From Arthrobacter sp. StoSoilA2 (lineage in GTDB: Bacteria > Actinomycetota > Actinomycetes > Actinomycetales > Micrococcaceae), in assembly GCF_019977195.1 (NCBI RefSeq), contig NZ_AP024643.1, positions 2,542,001-2,606,000 of the forward strand: a stretch of 64,000 nt of DNA, written 5' to 3'. The position numbers and the translations under genes were made by a program. This document shows positions 25,418-34,057 of this stretch, piece after piece (the stretch's first letter is position 1; each line of letters opens with the position of its first letter). Under the pieces are notes generated by a model that worked only from the letters and a program-made list of their open reading frames with translations, was not told the DNA's origin and searched no databases.

Positions 25418-25963
25418 ATGTCGATCTTCCAGTATTACGTGGCGTCCACCGTGGACGGTTTCATTGCTTCCGAGGATGACGATCTCGGCTGGCTCCTGCA
25501 ATTCGACCAGGTTGAAGGCGTGAGCGGCAGCTATGAGTCCTTCTTCGCAGGTGTGGGTTGTGTCGCCATGGGCGGCGGGACCTACCGTTGGCTCATGGAG
25601 CACGAGCCCGGCAAGTGGCCGTACCCGGACATCCCCTGTTGGGTGTTCACGCATCATGAGTACTCAGCTCCGGCCGGTTCCAATGTCACGTTCGTCCGTG
25701 GGGACGTGCGCGAGTTCGCACCGGATCTCCTCGCCGACGCCGGAGACAAGAACGTCTGGCTGGTGGGCGGCGGCGACCTCGTGGCCCAGTTCGCCAACGC
25801 CGGCTTGCTCCACGAGATGATCGTCACCATCATCCCGGTTGTCCTTGGCGCCGGTAAGCGGCTGCTGCCGCTGAAGGGCCCGACGGCGCCACTTGAGTTG
25901 CTCTCCTCGCGCATCCTTGGCGGGGCCGCGGCTGAACTGCACTACCGTATGCCGCCACGGTAG
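25418..25963 (+). CDS. Dihydrofolate reductase-fold protein (RibD C-terminal type)
   Basis: 181-residue NADPH-binding reductase-fold protein. The N-terminus MSIFQYYVASTVDGFIA, the central PYPDIPCWVFTH and the late VWLVGGGDLVAQFANAGLLHEM are typical of the YyaP/YwjB-type DHFR-like group. Its true reaction is unknown, and it lacks the substrate residues of classic DHFR. TAGTGT (25406-25411) ends 6 bases before the ATG, suggesting a leaderless transcript that starts within the tail of the preceding gene. Confidence 0.82.
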   Translation: MSIFQYYVASTVDGFIASEDDDLGWLLQFDQVEGVSGSYESFFAGVGCVAMGGGTYRWLMEHEPGKWPYPDIPCWVFTHHEYSAPAGSNVTFVRGDVREFAPDLLADAGDKNVWLVGGGDLVAQFANAGLLHEMIVTIIPVVLGAGKRLLPLKGPTAPLELLSSRILGGAAAELHYRMPPR

Positions 25964-25985
25964 CTGTTAGGCAGCAACTCCCGGA

Positions 25986-26450
25986 TCAGTGGCGGTTGTT
26001 CCGGATCATGTTGGTAATCCGGGCAGTTGAAAGCCTGCGACCTTTTTCATCGGTGATAACGATCTCGTGGGTGGCCAATGTCCCGCCCAGGTGGATCGCC
26101 GTACATGTGCCGGTTACCGTGCCGCTTGCAATGGAGCGGTGGTGCGTTGCGCCAACTTCGATTCCTACGGCGTGCCGTCCCCTGCCGGCGTGAAGCGAGG
26201 CAGCAAATGAACCCAGGGTTTCGGCGAGGACCACGTGGGCTCCGCCGTGAAGGATGCCGGCTACCTGTGTGTTCCCTTCCACTGGCATGGTTGCCACAGT
26301 CCGCTCGGCACTGAGCTCGGTAAACCGGATCCCCATTTTCACCACAAGGGAGCCGACGCCGTGCCCCGAAAGCCAATCATGGAACTCTTCGGGCACACCT
26401 GCCTCGTTCAGTTCGTCGACAAACCGGTTCGGCGTGAAATTGTCCATCAT
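25986..26450 (-). CDS. PaaI-like hotdog thioesterase
   Basis: 154 residues from ATG 26450 (a second ATG follows immediately). The hotdog fold has the usual HGGAHVVLAETLGSFAA segment (catalytic acidic residue in the central helix) and VGIEVGATHHRSIASGTVTGT. Such enzymes hydrolyse aromatic or acyl-CoA thioesters. The start lies only 19 bases from the polA start on the other strand, so the two promoters must overlap. Converges with the DHFR-fold gene. Confidence 0.85.
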   Translation of the reverse strand: MMDNFTPNRFVDELNEAGVPEEFHDWLSGHGVGSLVVKMGIRFTELSAERTVATMPVEGNTQVAGILHGGAHVVLAETLGSFAASLHAGRGRHAVGIEVGATHHRSIASGTVTGTCTAIHLGGTLATHEIVITDEKGRRLSTARITNMIRNNRH

Positions 26451-26469
26451 GCCAACTAGGCTGGCACCT

Positions 26470-29253
26470 GTGAGTGAAACAACCAAACCGGACCAGGTTC
26501 CAACGGCCCAAGCTGCTGCCATTGCAACAGCACCCACCCCCTCTTCCACCGCTTCATCCAGCACCACGGGGGAGGGCCGGCCCAGGTTGCTGGTCCTGGA
26601 TGGCCATTCCATGGCATTCCGGGCCTTCTACGCCCTTCCTGCTGAAAACTTCTCTACCGCCAGAGGCCAGCACACCAACGCCGTGCATGGATTCACCTCC
26701 ATGCTCATCAACCTGATCAAGGACCAGAAGCCAACGCACGTCGCCGTGGCGTTCGACGTCTCTGACGACACCACCTTCCGCAAGGCCGAGTACAGCGAGT
26801 ACAAGGGTGGCCGCAACGCGACGCCTGCGGAGTTCCAAGGCCAGATCGCCCTCATCGCCAGGGTCATGGAGGCCTGGGGTATCAAGACCATCGCACTGCC
26901 CGGCTACGAGGCTGATGACATCCTGGCCACCCTAGCTGCCCAGGCGGATGCCGCCGGCTTTGAGGTCCTCCTGGTCTCGGGGGACAGGGACTCCTTCCAG
27001 CTCATCAATGACAACGTGTTTGTGCTCTACCCCAAACAGGGCGTGAGCAACATCCCCAAGCTGGATGCCGCGGCCATTGAGGAGAAGTACTTCGTCAAGC
27101 CTGCCCTGTATTCGGACCTCGCCGCACTGGTGGGCGAATCCGCGGACAACCTTCCGGGCGTACCGGGCGTGGGGCCAAAGACCGCCGCCAAATGGATCAA
27201 CCTCTACGGTGGCCTGGAGGGCATCCTGGAGAACCTGGACGCCATCGGCGGCAAGGTGGGCGGGGCACTCAAGGAGAACCTGGAGAACGTCAAACGTAAC
27301 CGCAGGCTGAACCAGCTGCTGACGGACCTCGAACTGCCCGTCGGGCTGGAGGACCTCCACGAGCCGCGCCCCGACCGGCAGGCCATCGAGGAACTGTTCG
27401 AGGAACTGGAATTCCGCACCCTGCGCGCCCGGTTGTTCGATCTGTACGGTGACGACACCACCGGTGCCGCCCCGGACACCATCGAAGCCCCTGAGTTTGC
27501 CACGCTCAAGGACGCCGCTGAGTTGGAGGCCTTCTTCAGCGCCGGCTCCGGCACACGTTCCGCGATTGCCATCCAGCCCGTCCAAGGCCGCATAGGCGAG
27601 GATGCCAACGCGTTGGCAGTGGTCCGGAACAATGGCGCTGCCTATATCGACCTCACGGAGTTGGATTCAGCAGCCGAGCCGGTGCTGGCCAACTGGCTCC
27701 GGGATCCTGAAGAAGCCAAGGTGGTGCACGAGTTCAAGGCCGCCCTCAAGGCCCTGCACAACCGTGGCCTGGGACTGGAAGGCGTGGTTGATGACACCTC
27801 GGTTTCCGGATACCTGATCCAGCCTGACCGCCGCAGCTACGACCTCCCTGAACTCGCCCAGGTCCACCTCAAGATCTCCCTGGGCGTTGTAACCGCGTCG
27901 GCCGGGCAGTTGGAGCTGGACCTCATGGGGGGCAGCGACCAAGCCGCAGCCGCAGCGCTCGTCCAGCAGGCCGCCGTCGTGCATGCCCTCAGCAAGCACT
28001 TCGAGAAGGAACTCGCCGACCGCAAGGCCGACGCCCTGCTGACCACGCTGGAGCTCCCTGTGTCCCGCGTCCTGGCACAGATGGAACTGACTGGTATCTA
28101 CGTCTCCATGGACCGCATGAACGAGCAGCTTGCGGACCTCACCAAGGTGATCGAGAACGCCCAGGAGCAGGCCTTCGCCGCGATCGGGCATGAGGTGAAC
28201 CTGGGTTCGCCCAAGCAGCTGCAGACCGTCCTTTTCGAGGAACTCGGCCTCCCGAAGACCAAGAAAATCAAGTCCGGCTACACCACGGATGCGGCATCGT
28301 TGAAGGCTCTGCTGGAGAAGACCGGCCACGAGTTCCTGGTGCAGCTCATGGCGCACCGGGAATCATCCAAGCTCGCCCAGATGGTGGAAACCCTTAAGAA
28401 GTCCGTGGCGGACGATGGGCGCATCCACACCACCTACGCGCAGAACATTGCTGCCACGGGCAGGATCTCCTCGAACAACCCCAACCTGCAAAATATCCCG
28501 GTCCGCAGCGAAGAAGGTCGCCGTGTCCGCGGGATCTTCGTGGTCAGCGAAGGGTATGAATGCCTCCTGTCCGCTGACTACTCACAGATCGAAATGCGCA
28601 TCATGGCCCACCTCTCCGGTGACGAAGCACTGATCCAGGCATACAGGGACGGGGAGGACCTGCACCGCTTCGTGGGCTCGCGGATCTTCAACGTCGCTCC
28701 TGCCGAGGTCACCAGCGCGATGCGATCCAAAGTGAAGGCCATGTCCTATGGCTTGGCTTACGGGCTGACCTCGTTCGGCCTCTCAAAGCAGCTGGAAATT
28801 TCCGTGGACGAGGCCCGGACGCTGATGAAGGATTACTTCGATCGCTTCGGCGGCGTGCGTGACTATCTCAGGGGCGTTGTGGACCAGGCGAGGGTGGATG
28901 GTTACACGGCCACCATTGAGGGTCGTCGCCGTTACCTCCCGGACCTCACCAGCACTAATCGCCAGGGCCGGGAAGCGGCCGAGCGAATTGCCCTTAATTC
29001 GCCCATCCAGGGGTCCGCCGCCGATATCATCAAGCGGGCAATGTTGGGTGTTTCGGCCGAACTTGCGGGCCAGGGCTTGAAATCGCGGATGCTCCTCCAG
29101 GTCCATGATGAACTCGTCCTTGAGGTCGCACCGGGAGAGCGCGAGGCCGTCGAGAAACTCGTGGTGGAGCAAATGGGGGCTGCTGCTGAGCTGTCAGTCC
29201 CGTTGGACGTCCAGCTCGGCGTGGGCTCCAGCTGGTATGAGGCCGGCCACTAG
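26470..29253 (+). CDS. polA: DNA polymerase I
   Basis: 927 residues from GTG 26470. The 5'-3' exonuclease domain (about residues 40-320) shows DGHSMAFRAFYAL, GYEADDILAT, SGDRDSFQL and the PGVPGVGPKTA helix-hairpin-helix. The central 3'-5' exonuclease-like domain lacks the DxE proofreading motif, as in other actinobacterial enzymes. The polymerase domain has motif A LSADYSQIEMRI, motif B RSKVKAMSYGLAYG and motif C QVHDELVLEV. TAGGCT (26457-26462) ends 7 bases before the GTG, supporting a leaderless start; an in-frame ATG at 26449 is the alternative. A strong hairpin follows the stop. Confidence 0.95.
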   Translation: MSETTKPDQVPTAQAAAIATAPTPSSTASSSTTGEGRPRLLVLDGHSMAFRAFYALPAENFSTARGQHTNAVHGFTSMLINLIKDQKPTHVAVAFDVSDDTTFRKAEYSEYKGGRNATPAEFQGQIALIARVMEAWGIKTIALPGYEADDILATLAAQADAAGFEVLLVSGDRDSFQLINDNVFVLYPKQGVSNIPKLDAAAIEEKYFVKPALYSDLAALVGESADNLPGVPGVGPKTAAKWINLYGGLEGILENLDAIGGKVGGALKENLENVKRNRRLNQLLTDLELPVGLEDLHEPRPDRQAIEELFEELEFRTLRARLFDLYGDDTTGAAPDTIEAPEFATLKDAAELEAFFSAGSGTRSAIAIQPVQGRIGEDANALAVVRNNGAAYIDLTELDSAAEPVLANWLRDPEEAKVVHEFKAALKALHNRGLGLEGVVDDTSVSGYLIQPDRRSYDLPELAQVHLKISLGVVTASAGQLELDLMGGSDQAAAAALVQQAAVVHALSKHFEKELADRKADALLTTLELPVSRVLAQMELTGIYVSMDRMNEQLADLTKVIENAQEQAFAAIGHEVNLGSPKQLQTVLFEELGLPKTKKIKSGYTTDAASLKALLEKTGHEFLVQLMAHRESSKLAQMVETLKKSVADDGRIHTTYAQNIAATGRISSNNPNLQNIPVRSEEGRRVRGIFVVSEGYECLLSADYSQIEMRIMAHLSGDEALIQAYRDGEDLHRFVGSRIFNVAPAEVTSAMRSKVKAMSYGLAYGLTSFGLSKQLEISVDEARTLMKDYFDRFGGVRDYLRGVVDQARVDGYTATIEGRRRYLPDLTSTNRQGREAAERIALNSPIQGSAADIIKRAMLGVSAELAGQGLKSRMLLQVHDELVLEVAPGEREAVEKLVVEQMGAAAELSVPLDVQLGVGSSWYEAGH

Positions 29254-29255
29254 CC

Positions 29256-29322
29256 GCCAGACGTTCCAAGGATCGCCGGAGGGCGCGCCGCCTGGATGGT
29301 GGCGCGCCCTCCGGCGTCTGGC
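29256..29322 (+). terminator. Very strong hairpin after polA
   Basis: GCCGGAGGGCGCGCC (29275-29289) pairs perfectly with GGCGCGCCCTCCGGC (29301-29315) around an 11-base loop. Outer arms GCCAGACG (29256-29263) and CGTCTGGC (29315-29322) extend the structure. No U-run follows. The next promoter element (TAGGCT, 29323-29328) begins right at its foot. Confidence 0.75.
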
Positions 29323-29334
29323 TAGGCTCGGGGC

Positions 29335-30675
29335 GTGGCTGATCCCAATGAAAGATATTCCGAAACGAATTCCGCCGAAAAATATGCCGGGAAATACAGG
29401 GTTCAACAATTCCCTGCCGTAGCTGATCGCGAGGACCCCGGCTACTCCCGCTGTGCCGCGTGGGTCCAGGCAGTCTCGCACGGCTTCCACCAGCACAGGC
29501 GCGACGACGACTACATCGCCAAGACCCTGCGCGCTTACCGCACGGACCGCCGCGAATTGACCGGGGTCTACATCAACGGAGACGTTCCCCAGCACGCTCT
29601 GGGCGCGGAGGTTCCGGTGGCCACGTACGGCACCATGCGCAAATCCCTGAACATCGGGTTTGGCCGGCAACTGGAATCAAACCTGGTGACCGCGGTGACC
29701 GTACGTGGAACGCACCGGCGCAAAGGGCTGCTCCGGGGCATGATCACCGCTGACCTTGCCGGCGCAAAGGACGATGGCCTCGCCATGGCAGCGCTGACGG
29801 CCTCGGAGGGGTCCATCTACGGCCGCTTCGGTTTTGGCGTGGCTACTTTTGAGCGCAGCATCAAGGTCGATACCGGCCCTCGTTTTCGCCTCAAGGGGCT
29901 GGCGACGGGAACGGTTGAGGTGGCTGATCCGGCAGTTCTGCTGGACGTTGCGCCACAGGTCTTCGAGCACGTCCAGCGGGTAACTCCTGGCTCAGTAGAC
30001 CGTCAAGAGTACTATCGCTTGCTGGCTTCCGGAGCGATCGGCCATGACGGGAAGCCGGACACCGGGGTCAGAAGCGCCCTGCACTACGACTCCTCCGGGA
30101 CACCGGACGGCTACGTTTCCTATCGCTTCAAGGGCTGGGACGCCAAGCCGTACACCATGGAAATCGTGGACCTCGTTGCTGGTACCAATGCGGCCTACCT
30201 CGATCTCTGGCGCTTCCTTGGGAGCATCGATCTCATTGACCAGGTGACGTGGGCCGAGGCCCCCGTGGATGATCCGTTGACGTGGGCCCTGGAAGATCCC
30301 AGATGCTTGGATTCCTCGGACGTGCGGGACATGTTGTGGTTACGGATCCTGGACGTTCCGGCAGCGCTGTCCGCCCGCCGGTACCCGGTTGCCGGAAAGC
30401 TTGTCATGGAAGTCTCGGATACCCTTGGCATGGCTGGTGGCACGTGGGCGTTGGAGTCCGACGGCGGTGCTGCCGCGACCGTCACCGAGGCATCCGGCCA
30501 GGAACCGGATCTCTGGATGGATGTCGCCGATCTCGCGTCGATCTATCTTGGTGCTGTGTCCCCGGTGACGCTCACTGCTGCAGGGCGGATGCGTGAAGGC
30601 AAGCCCGGTGCCGCATTCGCAGCCCAACAGCTTTTTGCTGTGGAACGGCCAGCACACTGCCTCACCCATTTCTAG
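29335..30675 (+). CDS. Eis-like GNAT N-acetyltransferase
   Basis: 446-residue three-part protein of the Eis (enhanced intracellular survival) family. The N-terminal GNAT domain has the acetyl-CoA loop VTVRGTHRRKGLLRGMI, the central second GNAT-like domain starts near GVATFERSIKV, and the C-terminal sterol-carrier-like domain contains DLASIYLGAVSPVTLTAAGR and ends in a free carboxylate (LTHF). Relatives acetylate amines such as aminoglycosides or lysine side chains. TAGGCT (29323-29328) lies 6 bases before the GTG, suggesting leaderless transcription. Confidence 0.87.
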   Translation: MADPNERYSETNSAEKYAGKYRVQQFPAVADREDPGYSRCAAWVQAVSHGFHQHRRDDDYIAKTLRAYRTDRRELTGVYINGDVPQHALGAEVPVATYGTMRKSLNIGFGRQLESNLVTAVTVRGTHRRKGLLRGMITADLAGAKDDGLAMAALTASEGSIYGRFGFGVATFERSIKVDTGPRFRLKGLATGTVEVADPAVLLDVAPQVFEHVQRVTPGSVDRQEYYRLLASGAIGHDGKPDTGVRSALHYDSSGTPDGYVSYRFKGWDAKPYTMEIVDLVAGTNAAYLDLWRFLGSIDLIDQVTWAEAPVDDPLTWALEDPRCLDSSDVRDMLWLRILDVPAALSARRYPVAGKLVMEVSDTLGMAGGTWALESDGGAAATVTEASGQEPDLWMDVADLASIYLGAVSPVTLTAAGRMREGKPGAAFAAQQLFAVERPAHCLTHF

Positions 30676-30723
30676 AAATACACTTCTACAAAGAGCTCAC
30701 ACACCCAATAGACAAGGACATCC

Positions 30724-31758
30724 ATGGGGGATTCCAAGCGGCGGCCGCTGGCCGGCCGGCGATCAGTGCTGCTTGGAATGGCGGGACTGGCATCTGCTGC
30801 CCTGGCGGCTTGCGCGGACAACGGGAGGCCGGCATTCCCGGACGGCGCGGGAGCAGGGCCGGCGTCGCCTGTCGCCCGGCCAAGCGCACCGGGTGCCGGC
30901 CCTGCGACGCCACCGCCTTCGATCGCTGCACTCTCAAGCGAGCAGGCCACCGCGGCCATCGCCGCCAAACCCGGCGGCGGTGAAGGAGGCAGCGGTGAGG
31001 GAGGCGACAGCACTGTAGCTCCGCCGTCGAGCGTTCCTGCATCGCCAGCCACAATCCCAGGCAAGCCGCAGATCCTGGCGGAATTTGGTCCCCTGCGGCC
31101 CCAGGAGTGGGGCCTTCACGTTACGGGTGTGGTGAACAATTCTGCCTCGCAGCATGTGGCCCTGACCTTCGACGCCTGCGGTGGCCCCGGCGGAACCGGC
31201 TGTGACCACAAATTGCTGAAGTCGCTCCGCAGCCTCAACGTCCCGGCCACGCTTTTCATCAACAGCCGTTGGATTGCCGCCAACAGGTCACTTGCCGCGG
31301 AACTGGCCGCCGAGCCTCTCTTCGAGCTCGCGAACCACGGGACACTGCACCTGCCCTTGTCAGTTAACGGCAGGTCCGCCTACGGCATTGCCGGAACGGC
31401 AAACCCGGCCGCAGTGTACGAGGAATTAATGGGCAACCAAGCCCTGATGCTTGAGTTGACCGGTGTTTCGCCTCGCTTCTTCAGGCCGGGAACGGCGTTC
31501 TACGACGAAGTCGCTGCGAGCATGACCCGCAGGTTGGGGATGCTCCCGGTCAACTTCACGGTGAACGGCGACGGCGGAGCCACTTTCACGCCGGCAACCG
31601 TCGCCGGGGAAGTGGCCAAGGTTGCTGCGGGGGACATCGTGATTTCGCATTTCAACAGGCCGACCTCGGGAACTGCCGAGGGTTATGCGAAGGCTTTGCC
31701 TCGCTTGCTGGACCGCGGGGTTACGTTTGCGCGGCTCGGAGATGTCCTGCCTGTGTGA
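30724..31758 (+). CDS. Secreted polysaccharide deacetylase lipoprotein
   Basis: 344 residues. The N-terminus GRRSVLLGMAGLASAALAAC has a twin-arginine motif and a lipobox (LAAC), so it is likely a Tat-exported lipoprotein. A Pro/Ala/Gly-rich linker runs to about residue 115. The NodB-type deacetylase domain then shows VALTFDACGG (motif 1 with TFDA rather than TFDD), ANHGTLHLPL (HxxxH-like metal motif) and FFRPG. It would remove acetyl groups from a cell-wall or exopolysaccharide. The altered motif 1 is common in one branch of the family. It stands alone before rpsA. Confidence 0.83.
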   Translation: MGDSKRRPLAGRRSVLLGMAGLASAALAACADNGRPAFPDGAGAGPASPVARPSAPGAGPATPPPSIAALSSEQATAAIAAKPGGGEGGSGEGGDSTVAPPSSVPASPATIPGKPQILAEFGPLRPQEWGLHVTGVVNNSASQHVALTFDACGGPGGTGCDHKLLKSLRSLNVPATLFINSRWIAANRSLAAELAAEPLFELANHGTLHLPLSVNGRSAYGIAGTANPAAVYEELMGNQALMLELTGVSPRFFRPGTAFYDEVAASMTRRLGMLPVNFTVNGDGGATFTPATVAGEVAKVAAGDIVISHFNRPTSGTAEGYAKALPRLLDRGVTFARLGDVLPV

Positions 31759-31786
31759 AGGCCTTCGTAGTCCTGCCGGGGTCCTT

Positions 31787-31816
31787 TTGACCCTGCTTTG
31801 CAGATACGACTAGAAT
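31787..31816 (+). promoter_or_regulatory. rpsA promoter
   Basis: TTGACC (31787-31792) and TAGAAT (31811-31816) are 18 bases apart, the best sigma70-type match in the window. Transcription would begin near 31823, leaving a leader of about 140 bases before the rpsA ATG. Confidence 0.75.
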
Positions 31817-31893
31817 AAACGGGCGTGTACTACGTGCATGCGTCCATTTTGTATTAATCCACAAATCAGGATGACCCGGTATTTTGCCGTGTT

Positions 31894-31917
31894 CTGCCGT
31901 CCGGACCCGGGCGGCAG
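31894..31917 (+). promoter_or_regulatory. Hairpin in the rpsA leader
   Basis: CTGCCG (31894-31899) pairs with CGGCAG (31912-31917), with an inner CCGG/CGG stack in the loop. In many bacteria S1 represses its own mRNA through leader structure; this is a candidate for such control, inferred from position only. Confidence 0.4.
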
Positions 31918-31962
31918 CGGTTTGCCTGACCGACACACTATCCACAACGGAGCCCCTACTAC

Positions 31963-33438
31963 ATGACCATCACCTCCACCGAGAAGCCCGGTACCCCCGT
32001 AGTCGCCATTAACGACATCGGTACCGCTGAGGACTTCCTCGCAGCTGTCGACGCCACCATCAAGTACTTCAACGACGGCGACCTCGTCGAAGGTACCGTC
32101 GTCAAGGTCGACCGCGACGAAGTCCTGCTCGACATCGGTTACAAGACCGAAGGTGTCATCCCTTCCCGCGAGCTTTCCATCAAGCACGACGTTGACCCCG
32201 GCGAAGTTGTTGCCGTTGGCGATCAGGTCGAAGCTTTGGTTCTCACCAAGGAAGACAAAGAAGGCCGTCTGATCCTCTCCAAGAAGCGTGCTCAGTACGA
32301 GCGCGCCTGGGGCGACATCGAGAAGGTCAAGGAAGAAGACGGCGTCGTTACCGGTACCGTCATCGAGGTTGTCAAGGGTGGCCTCATCCTGGACATCGGC
32401 CTGCGCGGCTTCCTGCCCGCATCCCTCGTCGAGATGCGTCGTGTCCGCGACCTCGCTCCGTACATCGGTCAGCAGATCGAAGCCAAGATCATCGAGCTGG
32501 ACAAGAACCGCAACAACGTTGTGCTGTCCCGCCGTGCATGGCTCGAGCAGACCCAGTCCGAGGTCCGCTCCACGTTCCTCAACAAGCTGGAAAAGGGCCA
32601 GGTTCGTCCCGGCGTCGTTTCCTCCATCGTCAACTTCGGTGCATTCGTGGACCTTGGCGGCGTAGACGGCCTCGTTCACGTTTCCGAGCTCTCCTGGAAG
32701 CACATCGACCACCCGTCCGAGGTTGTCGAGGTTGGCCAGGAAGTCACCGTCGAGGTCCTCGAAGTGGATCTGGACCGCGAGCGTGTCTCCCTGTCGCTCA
32801 AGGCTACGCAGGAAGATCCGTGGCAGACCTTCGCCCGCACCCACGCCCTCGGCCAGGTTGTTCCGGGTAAGGTCACCAAGCTGGTTCCGTTCGGTGCGTT
32901 CGTTCGCGTCGAAGACGGCATCGAAGGCCTCGTTCACATCTCCGAGCTGGCTGTCCGCCACGTGGAGCTCGCCGAGCAGGTTGTCTCCGTTGGCGACGAA
33001 CTGTTCGTCAAGGTCATCGACATCGACCTCGAGCGTCGTCGCATCTCCCTCTCCCTCAAGCAGGCCAACGAGGGCGTTGACGCTGACAGCACCGAGTTCG
33101 ATCCCGCTCTGTACGGTATGGCCGCTGAGTACGACGAAGAGGGCAACTACAAGTACCCCGAGGGCTTCGACCCCGAGTCGAACGAATGGCTCGAAGGCTA
33201 CGAGACCCAGCGCGCCGCTTGGGAGCAGCAGTACGCTGACGCCCAGACCCGTTGGGAAGCCCACAAGAAGCAGGTTGCACAGCACGCTGCTGACGACGCT
33301 GCCGCTGCAACGTCCGGTGAGAGCGATTCCGGCACCACCAGCTACTCCTCGGAGCCGGCTGCTGCCGAGTCCAACGCCGGTACCCTGGCGTCCGACGAAG
33401 CTCTCGCGGCACTGCGTGAGAAGCTGACCGGCAACTAA
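31963..33438 (+). CDS. rpsA: 30S ribosomal protein S1
   Basis: 491 residues with four S1 RNA-binding domains (roughly residues 36-105, 122-188, 209-278, 294-363), each with the VxGxVxxxxxxGxFVxxxGxxG pattern. The actinobacterial tail of about 120 acidic, Ala/Ser-rich residues follows. It binds mRNA and helps it onto the small ribosomal subunit. CGGAG (31948-31952) precedes the ATG by 10 bases. Extreme C-ending codon preference marks a highly expressed gene. It has its own consensus-like promoter, a long leader and a strong terminator. Confidence 0.97.
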   Translation: MTITSTEKPGTPVVAINDIGTAEDFLAAVDATIKYFNDGDLVEGTVVKVDRDEVLLDIGYKTEGVIPSRELSIKHDVDPGEVVAVGDQVEALVLTKEDKEGRLILSKKRAQYERAWGDIEKVKEEDGVVTGTVIEVVKGGLILDIGLRGFLPASLVEMRRVRDLAPYIGQQIEAKIIELDKNRNNVVLSRRAWLEQTQSEVRSTFLNKLEKGQVRPGVVSSIVNFGAFVDLGGVDGLVHVSELSWKHIDHPSEVVEVGQEVTVEVLEVDLDRERVSLSLKATQEDPWQTFARTHALGQVVPGKVTKLVPFGAFVRVEDGIEGLVHISELAVRHVELAEQVVSVGDELFVKVIDIDLERRRISLSLKQANEGVDADSTEFDPALYGMAAEYDEEGNYKYPEGFDPESNEWLEGYETQRAAWEQQYADAQTRWEAHKKQVAQHAADDAAAATSGESDSGTTSYSSEPAAAESNAGTLASDEALAALREKLTGN

Positions 33439-33474
33439 TTCCGCCACCCCTCACGGGATGCGCTGAATAGCTAA

Positions 33475-33508
33475 AGAAGGACCCCTGCCGCAAGGCAGGG
33501 GTCCTTCT
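33475..33508 (+). terminator. rpsA terminator
   Basis: AGAAGGACCCCTGCC (33475-33489) and GGCAGGGGTCCTTCT (33494-33508) form a perfect 15-bp stem with a GCAA tetraloop, followed by GCTTAAG. It sits between convergent genes and can serve both strands. Confidence 0.9.
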
Positions 33509-33550
33509 GCTTAAGTCAGGTGCGAGGGGCACTAGTGAAAAGAGCGCTGC

Positions 33551-34057
33551 CTATCGGAGGACCAGCCGCGCTTCCACTGAAGCGGCCTCGACTATGAGTT
33601 CGGCACCGAGGGAAGACAGCAGGGCTTGTGCAGCCATGTTTGCTGGCGTAGTAGAGGCTTGGAGGACGGCGAAGCCCCGAGCACGCGCTTCGTCTGCCAC
33701 CAGGTGGAGGGCCAGCAGCCCCACACCCCGGCCCCGGAAACTCCGGCCCAACCAGATGCCGGTTTCTGCGGAACCGGGCGCCGTTCGTTTCAGCCTGATG
33801 GAGCCAACCACCGTTCCGTCTGCCACCACAGCCCAGGTCTTCTCACGCGCAGGCCCTTCAAGTCCGGCTGCAGCGGCCCGGTGATAGGCGTGAAACCAGG
33901 CGATCCGCTCAGGGTTCCAGGACGGCGTCGAGCCCAGCGGGGGAGTGACCTCATCAGCGCTGGCTTGTACGAGCGCCAACGCAAGCAATTCCTTGAGCAT
34001 CTCCTCATCTACGTCGGCCAGTGCCACGCGGGGTGCCACAGGTGAGTCAGGGCACAT
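33551..34057 (-). CDS. GNAT N-acetyltransferase
   Basis: 168-residue RimJ/RimL-like acetyltransferase. It shows VVADGTVVGSIRLKR, the acetyl-CoA loop LGRSFRGRGVGLLALHLV (Q/RxxGxG/A) and VLQASTTPANMAAQALLSSLG. The ATG overlaps the YigZ-family stop by 11 bases, so the two are likely co-transcribed. Acceptor unknown. Confidence 0.82.
   Translation of the reverse strand: MCPDSPVAPRVALADVDEEMLKELLALALVQASADEVTPPLGSTPSWNPERIAWFHAYHRAAAAGLEGPAREKTWAVVADGTVVGSIRLKRTAPGSAETGIWLGRSFRGRGVGLLALHLVADEARARGFAVLQASTTPANMAAQALLSSLGAELIVEAASVEARLVLR

Noticed and set aside
31810..33447. 545-codon open frame opposite rpsA
   Set aside because: Same cause: extreme codon bias of rpsA. The product is a low-complexity acidic/Leu-Val string with no domain.
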